Source of the DNA: Triticum aestivum
Lineage: Eukaryota > Streptophyta > Magnoliopsida > Poales > Poaceae
Length of the DNA: 64,000 nt
Direction of reading: 5' to 3'
Assembly: GCF_018294505.1 (NCBI RefSeq)
Contig: NC_057812.1
Span: 57,267,012-57,331,011, forward strand
Shown here: positions 20,818 to 32,400 of the stretch, piece by piece
How the letters are laid out: each line of letters opens with the position of its first letter
Numbering within the stretch: the stretch's first letter is position 1
Notes under the pieces: model-generated
Told to the model about the DNA's origin: nothing
Databases searched by the model: none
Seen by the model: only the letters and a program-made list of their open reading frames with translations
Position numbers and translations under genes: made by a program

Positions 20818-23568
20818 TGTGGTGATCCAACCTCAAACGGCCAAATCTCTGTGCATAAGTGTCATCCCTGGATCGGTAATGCTGACACATAGTACTTGAA
20901 GGATTTATAACAGAGTTCAATCACACACTTATTACATCGAATATCTCAAAAGAGAGTACTTATTACAATAATATGGCTGAAGGCCATCTTATGAAGATAA
21001 CAGCGGAAGGCTTCGAAGGTAAAATGAGTCCATCAACTCCAACGACATAGCTGAGTGCAAGACAACGACCTAGCGCAGCTTACCCTTCGTCTGAAAAGTC
21101 TGCAACATAATACGTTGCAGCCTGAAATGGGTCAGCACATGGAATATGCTGGCAAAATAACACTGTAGAGCAATGAACAAGTAGCAGCTATAACTATATG
21201 CATATTTGGCTGGTGGAGGCTCTATGGTTATTTTTGCAGAAAGCTACTTTTTCCCTACAAAAAAGGAATATGTTTTATTTAACTACAAAGTTTGTTGAAA
21301 ACATTGAGAATGGTAACCCCATCTCAATCCCAAATTAATAATCATTAACCCAACAAGTTAATTTAAGTAAAGTGATGATATCAACATAATAATTGAAGCA
21401 CCAAATACTCAAGATGTCCATAACCGGGGACACGGCTAACCATGATTAGTTTGTACACTCTGCTCAGGTTTGCGCACTTTTCCCCACAAGACTCGATCTC
21501 CTCTGTTGATTTCTCGCACTACATGATGTTTGAGAAACGGATGACCGAGACATAGTCTTTCAGAAGCATTAGCCTTTTCGATGGGTAAACTGTATGACCT
21601 ACAATCCCCTACATCTGCTAGTTTACCACTGAAAGAGGTCATGCAACATACTCAACTATGCCAGAGCCCATAATGGCTTGTGGCTGCACACGGAAGTTTC
21701 CAGCATGAATAACATTATGATCCCTTTGATCCTGGGTGGTGGGACATAGGATGATCACACGGAATCCCCGGGATCTCCTTGGACAACACTAGATTACCCC
21801 AGGAGCCCACAAGCAATCCACCCAGATGTGTGTTAAAGTAGTCACCTTAAATAAACCATTAGTTCATAATAATAATACTCACAATTGTCATGAATCACTC
21901 AAACCATGCCACGTCTACAAGCATAACATAGTAGTGTAGGCATAACATAGAAGTAACTCCGAGGGCTTGAATAAAAAGGGCAATACGTAGTACCTCAACA
22001 ACTACTTCCCAATACCCACATGTTAAACAGATCGTACTCATGCAATGTTTGAGGGTTTGAAACTAATGCATAAAAACTGGGTAATAAAGGAGTATGATCA
22101 AAGTGTTACTTGCCTTGCTGACGATCTGAAAACCCTAGTGACTCGTAGTAGCACGCTTCACACTCTAGAAACTCTATCGCAAACAAACAATAACATACAT
22201 AAGCACTCAAGCAATAGATGCAAGGGTAAAACTCAAGAGAAAAGATCCAAATCTAAAGTACAAGAGAAGAGCTTCGATTTGCAAAAAGGATCAATAAAAA
22301 CGGAGTTACAAAACTCAAACTACGATCAAAAGATATTCAATTTCAAATATGTTTGCAATAAAATTTTAAATTGTCAAAATCATGTTCAAGCTGATTACTT
22401 GGAAAGAGGGGGTCGAAACGAAGATTTTGGCGTTGGTTTCACTGGATTTGGACGAGCGAGCAAAAAGTTGTGAGCGTTTGAAGATCAGGGGCTAATGTGC
22501 GATAAAAATAATCATGGATAGGTCCCTGTCCAAAAGTAAAATAAAAGAAAAAGACTATCGAACGAACGTTCGCTATCAGGGACAAACCAGGCGAACGTGT
22601 TCGCTAGCAGAGATGTTTGAGTGAACGTTCGCTAAAAAGCAAAACTGAAGAAAAACCGATCTAACCAATCCAAAACGAAAACCGAAAAAACGGGGCATCG
22701 GCGGCGGTTTTTATCGGTTCTTCGAGAAAAACTGGGACGACGGCGGCGAGGCGAGATCTGACGAGTCCGGCGGCTCTGGCGGCGGTGGGCAACAGCGGGG
22801 TGGGGTGGCGTCGCGGGCGGCGGCTGTGTTGCAGCACTAGCTTGCGGGGGTAGCGGCGGTGCTGCGGGCTGTGGCGCGGGGCGATGTGGGGACGAGGGGG
22901 CGGGGGTGGCGGCGTATATAATGGGCCGAGGGGGAGTCCGACTTGGCGGAGGGGCCAAGCGGCGATGGCGTGCTACTCCCAGACTCCTGCCGGAGTCCGG
23001 CTCGGGCATGACTCGGTGTGGGGAAGGCGGCGCGCTGGTGGGCTGCGGCCTACTCGGCTGGGCCCTCGGCCCAATCGAGCGGAATTTTTTTCTTCTTTTA
23101 AAAGAAATTCCACCAGAATAAAATTCTAATAAAATATAAAAAATACTAAAAATCCCAAAAACAATTTTCACCTTGTAAATAAAAATTTAGAACAAAGTGA
23201 ACATTTTCTGGCCTAAAATGCAATTTTCAAAAATGCATATTTTTCTAATTCAAATAAAATACAAATAAAATATTTATTTGATTTTAAAAGTTTTCCTCCA
23301 ATATTCCTCTCTTTTTGAAGAAGTCATATTATCTTCACTCTTTTAATTTAAATTTTGGAAATAATTGGAGAGAAAAATATTAAAACCAAATTGATCCTCT
23401 TTTCAAATTTGAGAAAAATTCAAATATGAAAATAAATGAAATCCCCAACTCTCTCCTTGGGTCCTTGAGTTGCTTAAGATTTTTAGGATCACAACCAAAA
23501 TGCAAATAAATATGTTATGCATATGATGACCTATGTATAACATCCAAATTGAAAATTGGGATGTTACA
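20818..23568 (-). repeat. 5' LTR of chromovirus G
   Basis: This 2.75-kb LTR (sense) starts TGTAACATCCCAATTTTC at 23568 and ends GGTTGGATCACCACA at 20818. It is uninterrupted. It has a GC-rich promoter block (about 22690-23080), a TATA box at 22915-22922, and clusters of GAACGTTCGCT-like palindromes at 22558-22635. Long frames here (21436-21642, 22045-22473, 22632-23171) lack gene support. Confidence 0.9.
22915..22922 (-). promoter_or_regulatory. TATA box, 5' LTR of chromovirus G
   Basis: The minus strand reads CATTATATACGCCGCC in the same position as the TATA box of the partner LTR, just downstream of a GC-rich upstream region. It probably drives the full-length element RNA. Confidence 0.5.
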
Positions 23569-24149
23569 CAAATGAGAGAGAGGAAGCCATCTGGCTACTA
23601 ACTACGAACCCGAAGGTCTACAAAGAACTACTCACGCAGCATCGGAGAGGCACCAATGGAAGTGGTGAACCCCTCCGTGATGGTGTCTAGATTGGATCTG
23701 GTGGTTCTGGACTCTACAACGGCTGGAATTGATTTTCGTCGACTCCCCTAGGGTTTCTGGAATATTGAGGTATTTATAGAGTAAAGAGGCGGTCCGAGGG
23801 GCACCCGAGGTGGGCACAACCCACCAGGGCACGCCTGGGCCTCCAGGCGCGCCCTGGTGGGTTCTGCTCCCCTTAGAGCAGCCGCCAGGTGCTTCTTGGG
23901 CCCATTGGATGTCTTCTGGTAAAAAAATCCACAAAAAGTTACGCTGCGTTTGGACTCCGTTTGGTATTGATTTTCTGCGATGTAAAAAACATGCAAAAGA
24001 ACAGCAACTGGCACTTGGCACTATATATGTCAATATGTTAGTACCAAAAACTGATATAAAATGTCTATAAAATGATTATAAAACATCCAAGAATGATAAT
24101 ATAACAACATGGAACAAATAAAAATTATAGATACGTTGGAGACGTATCA
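23569..24149 (-). repeat. 5' LTR of element B, U3 part
   Basis: In the sense direction it starts TGATACGTCTCCAACGTATC at 24149 and runs to the chromovirus G insertion at 23568. It includes a TATA-like TCTATAAATACCTC near 23767-23782. Together with 6924-7934 it forms a complete LTR of about 1.6 kb. The first 50 bases are nearly identical to the LTR starts of elements D and E. Confidence 0.85.
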
Positions 24150-24154
24150 GTACC

Positions 24155-24508
24155 TTCAACATTATTTATTTTGATAGCTCCAGATCGATAAACCTTCTCG
24201 ATAACATAAGGTCCTTCCCATTTCGAGAGAAGTTTTCCTACAAAGAATCTGAAATGAGAGTTGTACAAAAGAACATATTCTCCAACTTTGAACTCACGCT
24301 TTTGTATTCTTTTATCATGCCATCTTTTAACTTTTTCTTTAAATAATTTGGCATCTTCATAGGCTTGGGTTCTCCATTCATCTAGTGAGCTAATATCAAA
24401 TAACCTCTTTTCACCGGCAAGTTTGAAATCATACTTGAGTTCTTTGATTGCCCAATATGCTTTATGTTCCAACTCAAGAGATAAATGACAAGCTTTTCCA
24501 TAAACCAT
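24155..24508 (-). pseudogene. Integrase C-terminal region, element C
   Basis: The frame begins MVYGKACHLSLELEHKAYWA and continues with WHDKRIQKREFKVGEYVLLY, KLLSKWEGPYVIEKVYRSGA and INNVEGT. This is the GPY/F-type C-terminal module of gypsy integrases, in its Athila form. It stops making sense at 24150, where the B LTR begins; residues after EGT in the open frame are LTR sequence. Confidence 0.85.
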
Positions 24509-24625
24509 TTTGTAAGGAGCATACTCATAGGATTTTTATATGTTGCTCTGTAAACCCACAGTGCATCATCTAATTTCTTAAACCAATTCTTTCGGGCCTA
24601 TTGATAGGTTCTTGTAAAATTAATT

Positions 24626-25156
24626 TTATTCCTCTATTGCTAAGTTCAACTTGACGACTAGACTGAGGATATGATAGGGTGATGCAATTCTATGGTTGAC
24701 ATCATACTTAGCAAGCATTTTACGGAAAACACTATGAATAAAGTGTGAACCACCATCAGTCATTAAATATGTAGGGACCCCAAACCTTGGGAAAATAACT
24801 TCCTTAAGCATTTTAATAGAGGTGTTGTGATCAGCACTACTAGTTGGAATAGCTTCTACCCACTTAGTAACATAATCAACAACAACCAAAATATGTGTAT
24901 ACCCATTAGAGGAAGGTCCCATGTAATCAAAACTCCAAACATCAAATGGTTCAACAGAAAGTGAATAATTCATAGGCATTTCTTGATGCTTACCAACATT
25001 ACCAATTCGTTGGCATTTATCACAAGATAAAACAAACTTACGGGAATCCTTGAAGAGAGTATGCCAATAAAAACAAAATTGTAATACCTTGTGAGCAGTT
25101 TTGTCTCCCGAACTGTGCCCTCCGTAAGCTTCGGAGTGACATCTCCGTAGGATTTG
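24626..25156 (-). pseudogene. Integrase zinc module and catalytic core, element C
   Basis: Below 25156 the minus strand encodes CHSEAYGGHSSGDKTAHKVL, FYWHTLFKDSRKFVLSCDKC and QRIGNVGKHQEMPMNYSL (the HHCC zinc module), then the core in 24626-24979: FDVWSFDYMGPSSNGYTHIL, WVEAIPTSSAD and FGVPTYLMTDGGSHFI. The D and D of the DDE triad are visible (FDYMGP, TDGGSHF). Frameshifts separate the core from the C-terminal frame at about 24510-24630. Confidence 0.75.
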
Positions 25157-25510
25157 TCATTGTTCATGCTCAAGTACACAACTTCTAATAATTCCATCCA
25201 CTCCTTGTTTATAAAGATGTGGGTCATCCCAAAAGTAGTGTCTTAAATCATAAAAGAATTTTTTATTTTGTTGGTATGTGGAGCTAGGTGGTAGATATTT
25301 AGCAACAATGTAGTTAGCATAGTCAGTATACCAAGGAGTGTTATGAGAAACATTTATTGCAGCTAATTCCTCATTAGGAAAACTATCATTAATAGGTTGT
25401 GGGCCATCAAGAATATTTTCTAGCCTAGACAAGTTATCAGCTACGGGGTTCTCAGCTCCTTTTCTACGAGTGATATGTAAGTCAAATTCTTGTCGTAAGA
25501 GAACCCACAC
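25157..25510 (-). pseudogene. RNase H C-terminus to integrase linker, element C
   Basis: The frame encodes LRQEFDLHITRRKGAENPVA followed by DNLSRLENILDGPQPINDSF, the conserved end of RNase H and linker in Athila elements, then DPHLYKQGVDGIIRSCVLEH at the beginning of the integrase zinc module. It overlaps the RNase H frame by 29 bases in another frame, so a frameshift lies between them. Confidence 0.8.
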
Positions 25511-26117
25511 CTAATGAGTCTAGGTTTAGCATCTTTCTTTCCATAAGATATTTTACAGCAACATGATCAGTGTGAACAATCACTTTAGAATCAACAATGT
25601 AAGATCTGAATTTATCACAAGAAAACACCACTGCTAAAAATTCTTTTTCAGTAGTAGCATAATTTCTTCGGGCACTGTCTAGAGTTTTACTAGCATAATG
25701 AATAACATTTAATTTCTTATCAACTCTTTGTCCTAGAACAACACCAACAACATAATCACTAGCATCACACATAATTTCAAAAGGCAAGTTCCAATCAGGT
25801 GGTTGAACAATAGGTGCAGAAATTAAGAGTTTCTTAAGTGTTTCAAAGGCTTCTACATAATCATTATCAAAAACAAATGGAACATCCTTTTGTAAAAGAT
25901 TTGTAAGAGGCCTAGAAATTTTAGAGAAGTCTTTAGTAAATCTCCTATAGAAACCTGCATGACTGAGGAAAGTATGAATACCTTTGATATCTTTAGGACA
26001 TGGCATTTTCTCAATTGCATCAACTTTAGCTTTATCCACCTCAATACCCCGTTCAGAAATTTGATGTCCCAAGACAATACCTTCATTAACCATAAAGTGG
26101 AACTTCTCCCAATTCAA
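25482..26117 (-). pseudogene. RT thumb and RNase H domain, element C
   Basis: The frame includes EGIVLGHQISERGIEVDKAK, HAGFYRRFTKDFSKISRPLT, then FEIMCDASDYVVGVVLGQRV, HYASKTLDSARRNYATTEKE and VHTDHVAVKYLMERK. These are the standard connection and RNase H motifs; the first catalytic Asp (MCDAS) is intact. The C-terminus is cut by a frameshift near 25510. Confidence 0.85.
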
Positions 26118-26488
26118 GACAAGGTTAGTTTGCTCACATCTCTACAAAACATGATCAAGGTTTCTTAAGCAATCATCAAAATAAGTTCCATAAACAAAAA
26201 AATCATCCATGAAAACCTCAACAATCTTTTCACAAAAATCGGAGAATATACTAGTCATAGATCTTTGAAAGGTAGTAGGTGCATTGCGTAAACCAAAAGA
26301 CATACGTCTATAAGCATAAGTTCCAAAAGGGCAAGTAAAGGTGGGTTTCTCTTGATCAGGTTGTGAGTCAGGTATTTGAGAAAAAACAGAATATGCATAA
26401 AGGAAAAAAACTATGTGTGTTTAGAAAGTATTTCTAACATTTGATCAATGAAAGGTAGAGGGTAATGATCTTTTATGGTTGCTTTATT
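26118..26488 (-). pseudogene. Broken middle part of RT, element C
   Basis: This stretch should carry the RT palm with the YxDD motif. Only fragments are readable in shifting frames, including a VYGxFVE-like piece. Several stops and a short insertion-like change near 26390-26420 (GGAAAAAAACTATG) break it. No intact catalytic motif remains, so the RT of this copy is inactive. Confidence 0.6.
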
Positions 26489-27298
26489 TTATATGGTAAA
26501 ATCAATTACCATTCTATAAGCAGTGACAATTCTTTGTGGAATAAGTTCATTTTTATCATTAGGAACAATAGTAATACCTCTCTTCTTACGGACACAATGA
26601 ATGAGACTTACCCATCTACTATCAGCTATAGGATAGATTATACCTGCTTCCAGAAGCTTCAGTATTTCAGTTCTTACCACTTCTTTCATTTTTGGATTTA
26701 AACATCGTTGGTGATCAACAACGGGTTTAGCATCAGGCTCCATATTAATCTTGTGCTGACAGAGGGTGGGACTAATGCCCTTAAGATCGTCAAGAGTATA
26801 TCCAATAGCAGCTCGGTGCTTCTTCAGAATTTTCAATAATCTTTCTTCTTCATGTTCTGAAAAGTTAGCACTAATAATCACAGGATATATCTTTTTCTCA
26901 TCAAGATAAGCATAGTTCAAAGTGCATGGCAATTGTTTTAATTCAAACATAGGATCACCTTTAGGTGGAGGAGGACCTCCTAGAGTTTCAGTAGGCTTGT
27001 GGTTAAGCAGAGGTCGTTGTTCAACGAATTTTTTATCTATCTCATTTCTTTCATGCAGATGCATATCATTTTCATGGTCTAGCAAATATTGTTCTAGAGG
27101 ATCTGTAGGAGGCATGGCAATAGAAGCAAGACCAATTATTTCATCCTTACTAGGTACTTTCTTATGATGCTTTCTATTGAACTTGTAAAAATTAAACTCA
27201 TGAGACTCATCACCAAAACTAACACTGACAGTTTGTTTCTCACAATCTATTTTAGCATTGACGGTGTTTAAGAAAGGTCTACCGAAGATAAGGGACAA
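26489..27298 (-). pseudogene. Protease end to RT N-terminus, element C
   Basis: The frame opens with the protease C-terminal motif (LIFGRPFLNTVNAKIDCEKQ), then a charged linker, PPPPKGDPMFELKQLPCTLN, AYLDEKKIYPVIISANFSEH, and the RT start KHRAAIGYTLDDLKGISPTL and RTEILKLLEAGIIYPIADSR. It ends with RMVIDF, the beginning of the RT palm. This is the best preserved part of C. Confidence 0.85.
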
Positions 27299-27753
27299 AA
27301 TTCATCTTCTGGGCAACCAAGAACTAGAAAATCAATAGGATATTTTATTTTCCCACACAAGACTTCAACATCTCTAACAATCCCAAGTGGTGTGATGGTG
27401 TCTCTATTAGCAAGCTTAATAGTGGCATTTGTGTCTTCTATTTCAGCAGGTGCTATGTCATTCATAATTTCTTGATATAAGGTGAAAGGAATAGCACTCA
27501 TGCTAGCACCTAAGTCACGTAAACCATGATAACGGTGATCTCCTATTTTGACTGAGACAACAGAAAAAATGCCAACAATAGGTCTATGTTTGTCTTTCTC
27601 ATCGAGCTTAGCAATTCTAGCAGCTTCATTATAGAAGTAAATAACATGCCCATCTATATCTTCTACCAAGAGATCTTTGACCATAGCAACGCTAGGTTCT
27701 ACTTTGATTTGTTCAAGATGTTTAGGTGCTCTTATATAAATTTTATTGACCAC
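27268..27753 (-). pseudogene. Aspartic protease domain, element C
   Basis: The frame contains VSVKIGDHRYHGLRDLGASM then SAIPFTLYQEI, and later LANRDTITPLGIVRDVEVLC and PIDFLVLGCPEDEFCPL. The active site is D-L-G-A, as in element B. It overlaps the next frame near 27290, where a small deletion shifts the reading (the GRPFLNT motif is in the adjacent frame). Confidence 0.8.
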
Positions 27754-28241
27754 AGTTGAAACCTTAGCATGTTCCTTTAGCCTAACACGGAAAGGTGGTT
27801 TTTCAATATAAGTAGTAGGGACAACTGGGTTAACATTATAAATAACAGTTTCATCTTTAGCTAGTACCGGTTCCTTAATTTCTTATTTAATAGGTGGATG
27901 ATATTTAAACCACTTCTCCTTAGGAAGATCAACATGAGTCACAAATGATTCACAAAAGGAGGCTACTATCACAGAATCAAGTCCATATTTAGTGCTAAAC
28001 TTTTGAAAAAAGCATCGGTATTCATAAAAGATTTAACACAATCACACTTAAGCTTAATACCCGACTCTTTACCTTCCTCGAGTTCCCAATCTTTAGAGTT
28101 GTGTTTAATTCTTTCTGAAAGATCCCACCTGAATTCAATAGTCTTCTTCATAAAGGAACTAGTACAAGAAGTATCGAGTATCGAGCATGGATTGATCATC
28201 ACCCCAATTTTTTTGAATACTAATTTCTGTTGAGAGCTCAT
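27754..28241 (-). pseudogene. gag-protease linker, element C
   Basis: Frame 27969-28241 (MSSQQKLVFKKIGVMINPCS) and the degenerate continuation to 27754 (PPFRVRLKEHAKVSTVV) correspond to the stretch before the protease in Athila-like elements. It has no identified domain. The ATG at 28239-28241 lies close to the break with F sequence, so upstream gag is missing. Confidence 0.55.
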
Positions 28242-28273
28242 GATTGGGGAATGAATATAACATTGACTTAAGC

Positions 28274-29080
28274 TGTGGCACCCCAGTTCAGTGAAACCGG
28301 AACGCCCCGTATTCCAGCCAAGAGATCAAGGTGAAGTATTCTGGAATACGACACTGCTTAGCATAGAACAAACCAGCTCTCTATTACAACACTAATATGA
28401 ATACAAGGTCTCCGATATTACAATGAATGACACCGGCACAGCGACGCTACGCCAACTATAGTTGCTCTATGCAAGCATCATAATAACTCGAGGCAGCGGA
28501 ACCTCTATTGGCAGCAAAACAACGAAGGACGATGATGGACTCCAATCCGCAGGGACTCTGGCTGGAACGTTTATCCTAGCTCGCGAACACAGGAACCAGA
28601 CCAAACAAGCAAGCAAACCAGGCACGACCTGCAAAATGGCATGACATGCCAGGTCCGTACGTTGAATGTACTTGCAAGCTCACAATAAGAAAAAGAAGTG
28701 AAGACAAACAACAACATGGCATTAGCAGGTTAAAGCAATCATGAACATGATACTAACAGAACAATGTGGCATGCACAAACTGAACATGATACGACTTTAG
28801 CATAACATGAGCATATGAACATGATAATACTACACGCAACAGGTTAACATGATCATGTACGAACTTACTCTTATTTAGTGGTTACCTCGTAACCATCTCA
28901 TGCATCAACTTACCAACTTCGGTATCCATGATACCACTATGATCATCTCGCGATCACATAAAGATCAACCAACTTCGGTATCCACGATAACTCCGTGATC
29001 CTCTCTTGATCACAACCAATCTCTTACTCATCATCGAACCGGGGTTGTTATTAAGCAAGTTATTACTATTGTTGGCTCAT
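28274..29080. mobile_element. Element F, part 1 (probable LTR sequence, unclassified)
   Basis: It begins TGTGGCACCCCAGTTCAGTG immediately after Athila sequence, with a terminal TG as in an LTR. There is no coding potential. It has the ATG/CAT-rich composition seen in the other F pieces (40557-40724, 59525-60323) and a repeat ACCAACTTCGGTATCCA at about 28909 and 28967. It resembles chromovirus LTR structure (sense probably minus), but I cannot name the family. It is cut at 29080 by element D. Confidence 0.5.
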
Positions 29081-29164
29081 AGGGAAATTTGCTACTGTCC
29101 TACAAACCTCTACACTTGGAGGCCCAACAACGTCTACAAGAAGAAGGTTGTGTAGTAGAAATCA
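29081..29164 (+). repeat. Truncated 5' LTR end, element D
   Basis: 84 bases from AGGGAAATTTGCTACTGTCC to GTAGTAGAAATCA match the last part of the 3' LTR at 40473-40556 with a few substitutions. Sequence left of 29081 does not match the LTR, so about 1.6 kb of the 5' LTR has been lost. Confidence 0.85.
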
Positions 29165-29174
29165 AGCTCTTTTC

Positions 29175-29192
29175 TGGCGCCATTGCCGGTGA
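29175..29192 (+). promoter_or_regulatory. Primer binding site, tRNA-Asp type, element D
   Basis: TGGCGCCATTGCCGGTGA differs at two positions from the complement of the tRNA-Asp 3' end. It lies 10 bases after the LTR end and matches the PBS type of element B. Confidence 0.75.
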
Positions 29193-29290
29193 GGTTAGCG
29201 CTTGAAGGTATATCTTTAGATCTTGCAATCGAATCTTTTTGTTTCTTGTTTTATCACTAGTTTAGTTTATAAAATAAAATTACAAAAAAA

Positions 29291-29463
29291 ATGGAATTGA
29301 GTTTGCCTCATACTCTTCACCTTTTAAATATCTTTCGTGAGAATGATGGAAAGGAAAATTGTGATCAAGTGCTAGAAGAAGAAGTCTATAAAATGTTTGG
29401 CACTAAATCTTTGAATGATGAGCACGATTGCAATGTTATTAGTATGAACTCTCTGAATATCCA
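29291..29463 (+). pseudogene. Element D ORF, first part
   Basis: It starts at an ATG after an A-run (MELSLPHTLHLLNIFRENDG) and stays open through CNVISMNSLNIH, where the Helitron begins at 29464. Residues read after that point (LIFTNWRHQLS...) are Helitron sequence. Removing the Helitron joins this frame directly to the piece at 32790. I do not recognise the protein family; by position it is the element's gag-like product. Confidence 0.7.
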
Positions 29464-32400
29464 TCTTATATTTACTAATTGGAGGCACCAATTAAGCCTT
29501 CACGTTAATTCTCATGAGGGTAAATTCTGACCGTTAATCCTCAGGAGGAGTAAATTCTGACCATCCAATTTGCGTGAAAAGCCATGATGAAATAGCCTAC
29601 CTCGCCCTCATAAATAGGTCTCCTCTCCTGTCATGTTTCAAAGCCTATAATGCCATTGTAAACAGGTCTCCTCCTGTGGCATTGTCAAAAAAAGGTCTCC
29701 TCATGTGTCATTCTTAAAAAAAGGTCTCCTCCTCTGTCACGTTTCAAAGGATTCCTCTTCATCCCGTCAAGCTGTCGAGCATCCATGTAAAAAAATAAAC
29801 CATGCTAGGTTTACATTAACATAGAGAATTAGCGATGTACATCTAAAAAGGAGAATTAGGGATGTGCCTCTTCTTCCAGCGACTACACCTGTATGTTTTC
29901 CTCAGATGCCTGGCGTAGATCTCACCCGTGGTGAGCCATAGGCTGCACCCACCATCATCCTCCCACGCTCCTCAGCACCATAACTGAGGGCCATCTCCTA
30001 GGGTCGCACTCCTGAACAAAGACGAGTCGATCTGGCAGCAAGGACTTATTTAGATCTGATGGACCTTTAGGTCTGCCGATTTGTTTTCCTTGGTACTTAC
30101 CTTGCTGCCCTGCTTTCAATATTGGAGGATGCATAAATGATTGGATGGAAATTTTGGTGCCGATTTCGACGGTCAAATGCTTCATGTGCATTATATGGCT
30201 CCCGTGAATAAGTTCAGTAGATTGAAATAAAATTAACCACTGATCAACTTTTTAGATACAACAGAATAGCAAGAGTGCAGGAAAATCTGGTAGTAAAATT
30301 ATATCCCGACAGAAATATCAGATCTACATTTGTTCGTAATGCATTACATCCTTTTAGGCAGTGCATTTTTATCTCATGGCTATGATTTTGTAGCTCTTAT
30401 AATACTAAATGCAATTGTAATATGTGTTCGAGCTTTTTGGTACATCCTTTTAGGCAATGCATTACACGTTCATGGTAAAAACCAATTTATGTAGAAACTT
30501 CAATGAGCTTTTGTTTTATCAGAACTTCAGATCATAGAGCAAACCCACTCACGATCACTTATTACAATTTCATTTTGTACATGTACATCCTAACAGATCA
30601 TGCTTGAAGGTGTACTTTTTGTTCGAGAGGTGAGTGAGTATATAGTCAATCTCTAACTACTTACGACCAGCTTCCCTAGATGAAGCAATACAAAACGCGC
30701 CTAGATGACCATGTGCTAAATAGTGTAACCTGAACATTCAGCTTCTGCAACCGGAACCACCGCATTCTACATATTGTGAATCCTTTGGGTACAGTTCAAA
30801 GTTTGCAATGAACGAACATTATTGCCGTGGTTATCTTATTTACAGTTCCTATTTACTGCTCCCTACATATATGCATCAGAGGTTGTGTTAATGTTTTTAC
30901 TGTATACTGAGGAATACTAAATAGCAGTTTATGTGCAATTATGATGCTGTAATAACATGTTATATGAACAGTTTAGTCTTCGGTTACCAAGAATTGAGTT
31001 TAGCTCACACAGTAGGAGACGAGGTGTTTTTCCAAAGGTATTCTTAGGTTTTCGCAAGTAAAATGTTTCAAATGCTTGATGATATTTTCTATGTTTTTAA
31101 GCATGGGTAGTAACCAGACGCCAGAACTAAGGGACCAAAAGAATGATTATCTCAATCAAAGAAGAAAAGTCCTAATTGTGTTTTTATATGATTTCTCACT
31201 AAAAAGAGACAACAACGTTTTTTTCTCCTATGTTGCTTTAGAGGTCATGTAAAATAACCATGGGCCTCTATGTCAATAAAATAATCTTAGTGAACTGGAC
31301 AATGGTGAAAATACGTTGTACAAATTTACGAGAAATATATTCCACGATTTGGGTGAAATTAATACCACAGTAAAAATAAGTAAAATCTTTCAGGTTTGAC
31401 TAGGTTCTCCATTTCTATGGTATGGAACTGATTGGTCTCTTGGTTGATTTGTGTTTTTCTCTTCCAACACCGAGTGAAAGAGATCAATAAATTGTTCTTA
31501 AGGACATGATAGAAAAAATTTAGCCATTTGTTCCTTTGAGAAGGTTGTTAGCTAGCCATGTTATTTGCATCTAGCAACAAGTTATTCACAAGACCCCTTT
31601 GTTCAACAGTTCATGCAATGATTTGATTCACCTATTGCTTTAGAAAATTTTATCTATCGCAGTGCCTAAGTACACCTATGTTTTAAGAAGGATTCACCTG
31701 CATTATAATTTTTATTGCCTCAAACCATTTCCCTATTTGTTCACCCTTTAAGGTTATTATTATCAGGTAACTTAAATTGGGAAATCTTTGTTCTTCGTAT
31801 TGTCTAAGAATAGTGTCGAGGATCTACATATAACATCTTTATCTGATTAAATTACAAATTGGAAGATGATCTGCCTTCAAACTAGAGTGGTGGAGATTTT
31901 GTGCCAATTTGTTCCTTATTTGTGAAGTAGAATAGCCTTTGCAATGATAATAGAGGGGGTTCGCAAAAACTCAAATTGACTATTCTGGCATGGCAAATTT
32001 GTTAGTGTAAAGTTTTAGTTTATGATATGTAGCCCGCATATCAAATTTACCCACATCGGAACATCTCTAACAAATCTGTTTTAGCCAGAGACATTTATAG
32101 TCTGATTTTAGTATTGGATTGCAAGATCTAGACTTTCATCCATTTCTAGTAATGTCAAACTGAGAAACTTGCAAAGGTGTAGTTCATTTCAAATATTGAA
32201 GTGTAGCTTTTATTTCATTCATTTGTAAGTGATATGTACTATAGTAAGGTTGTTGAAGCATGCAATTGCTGTCAACTCATTTTATGGTGTATCTTAGTGA
32301 TTAACACCAAAGTAGACAACAATGCAAATTCTAGACCTCTCATCGATCCTAGAGAAAACACAAAACTAAGCCAGCTAATTGTAATTCCAGTCTATAGATT

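Larger units (their letters stand above)
7935..23568 (-). mobile_element. Ty3-gypsy chromovirus G (Tekay/Del-like), complete but decayed
   Basis: Two LTRs of about 2.74-2.75 kb (7935-13875 without its CACTA insertion, and 20818-23568) flank, on the minus strand, a tRNA-Met PBS, an extra 5' ORF, gag with zinc knuckle, protease, RT, RNase H, integrase and a degenerate chromodomain. Gene order and chromodomain identify a chromovirus. Candidate target duplications TAAAC (7930-7934) and CAAAT (23569-23573) match only partly. Two CACTA transposons are inserted, so G is older than both. It sits within the LTR of element B. Confidence 0.9.
24150..28273 (-). mobile_element. Athila-like Ty3-gypsy element C, pol fragment
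   Basis: On the minus strand, from 28241 downward, there is a gag/PR linker, protease, RT, RNase H, integrase zinc module, integrase core and integrase C-terminus, all in gypsy order and Athila-like (for example VYGKACHLSLELEHKAYWAI). The 3' end is interrupted by element B at 24149/24150 and the 5' part by F sequence at 28274. It is the only Athila-type pol in the window and is broken by several stops and frameshifts. Confidence 0.85.

Noticed and set aside
22045..22473. ORF of 142 residues, also partly at 12382-12714
   Set aside because: LTR sequence of chromovirus G; Lys/Ser-rich without domain, and frame is not preserved between LTR copies.
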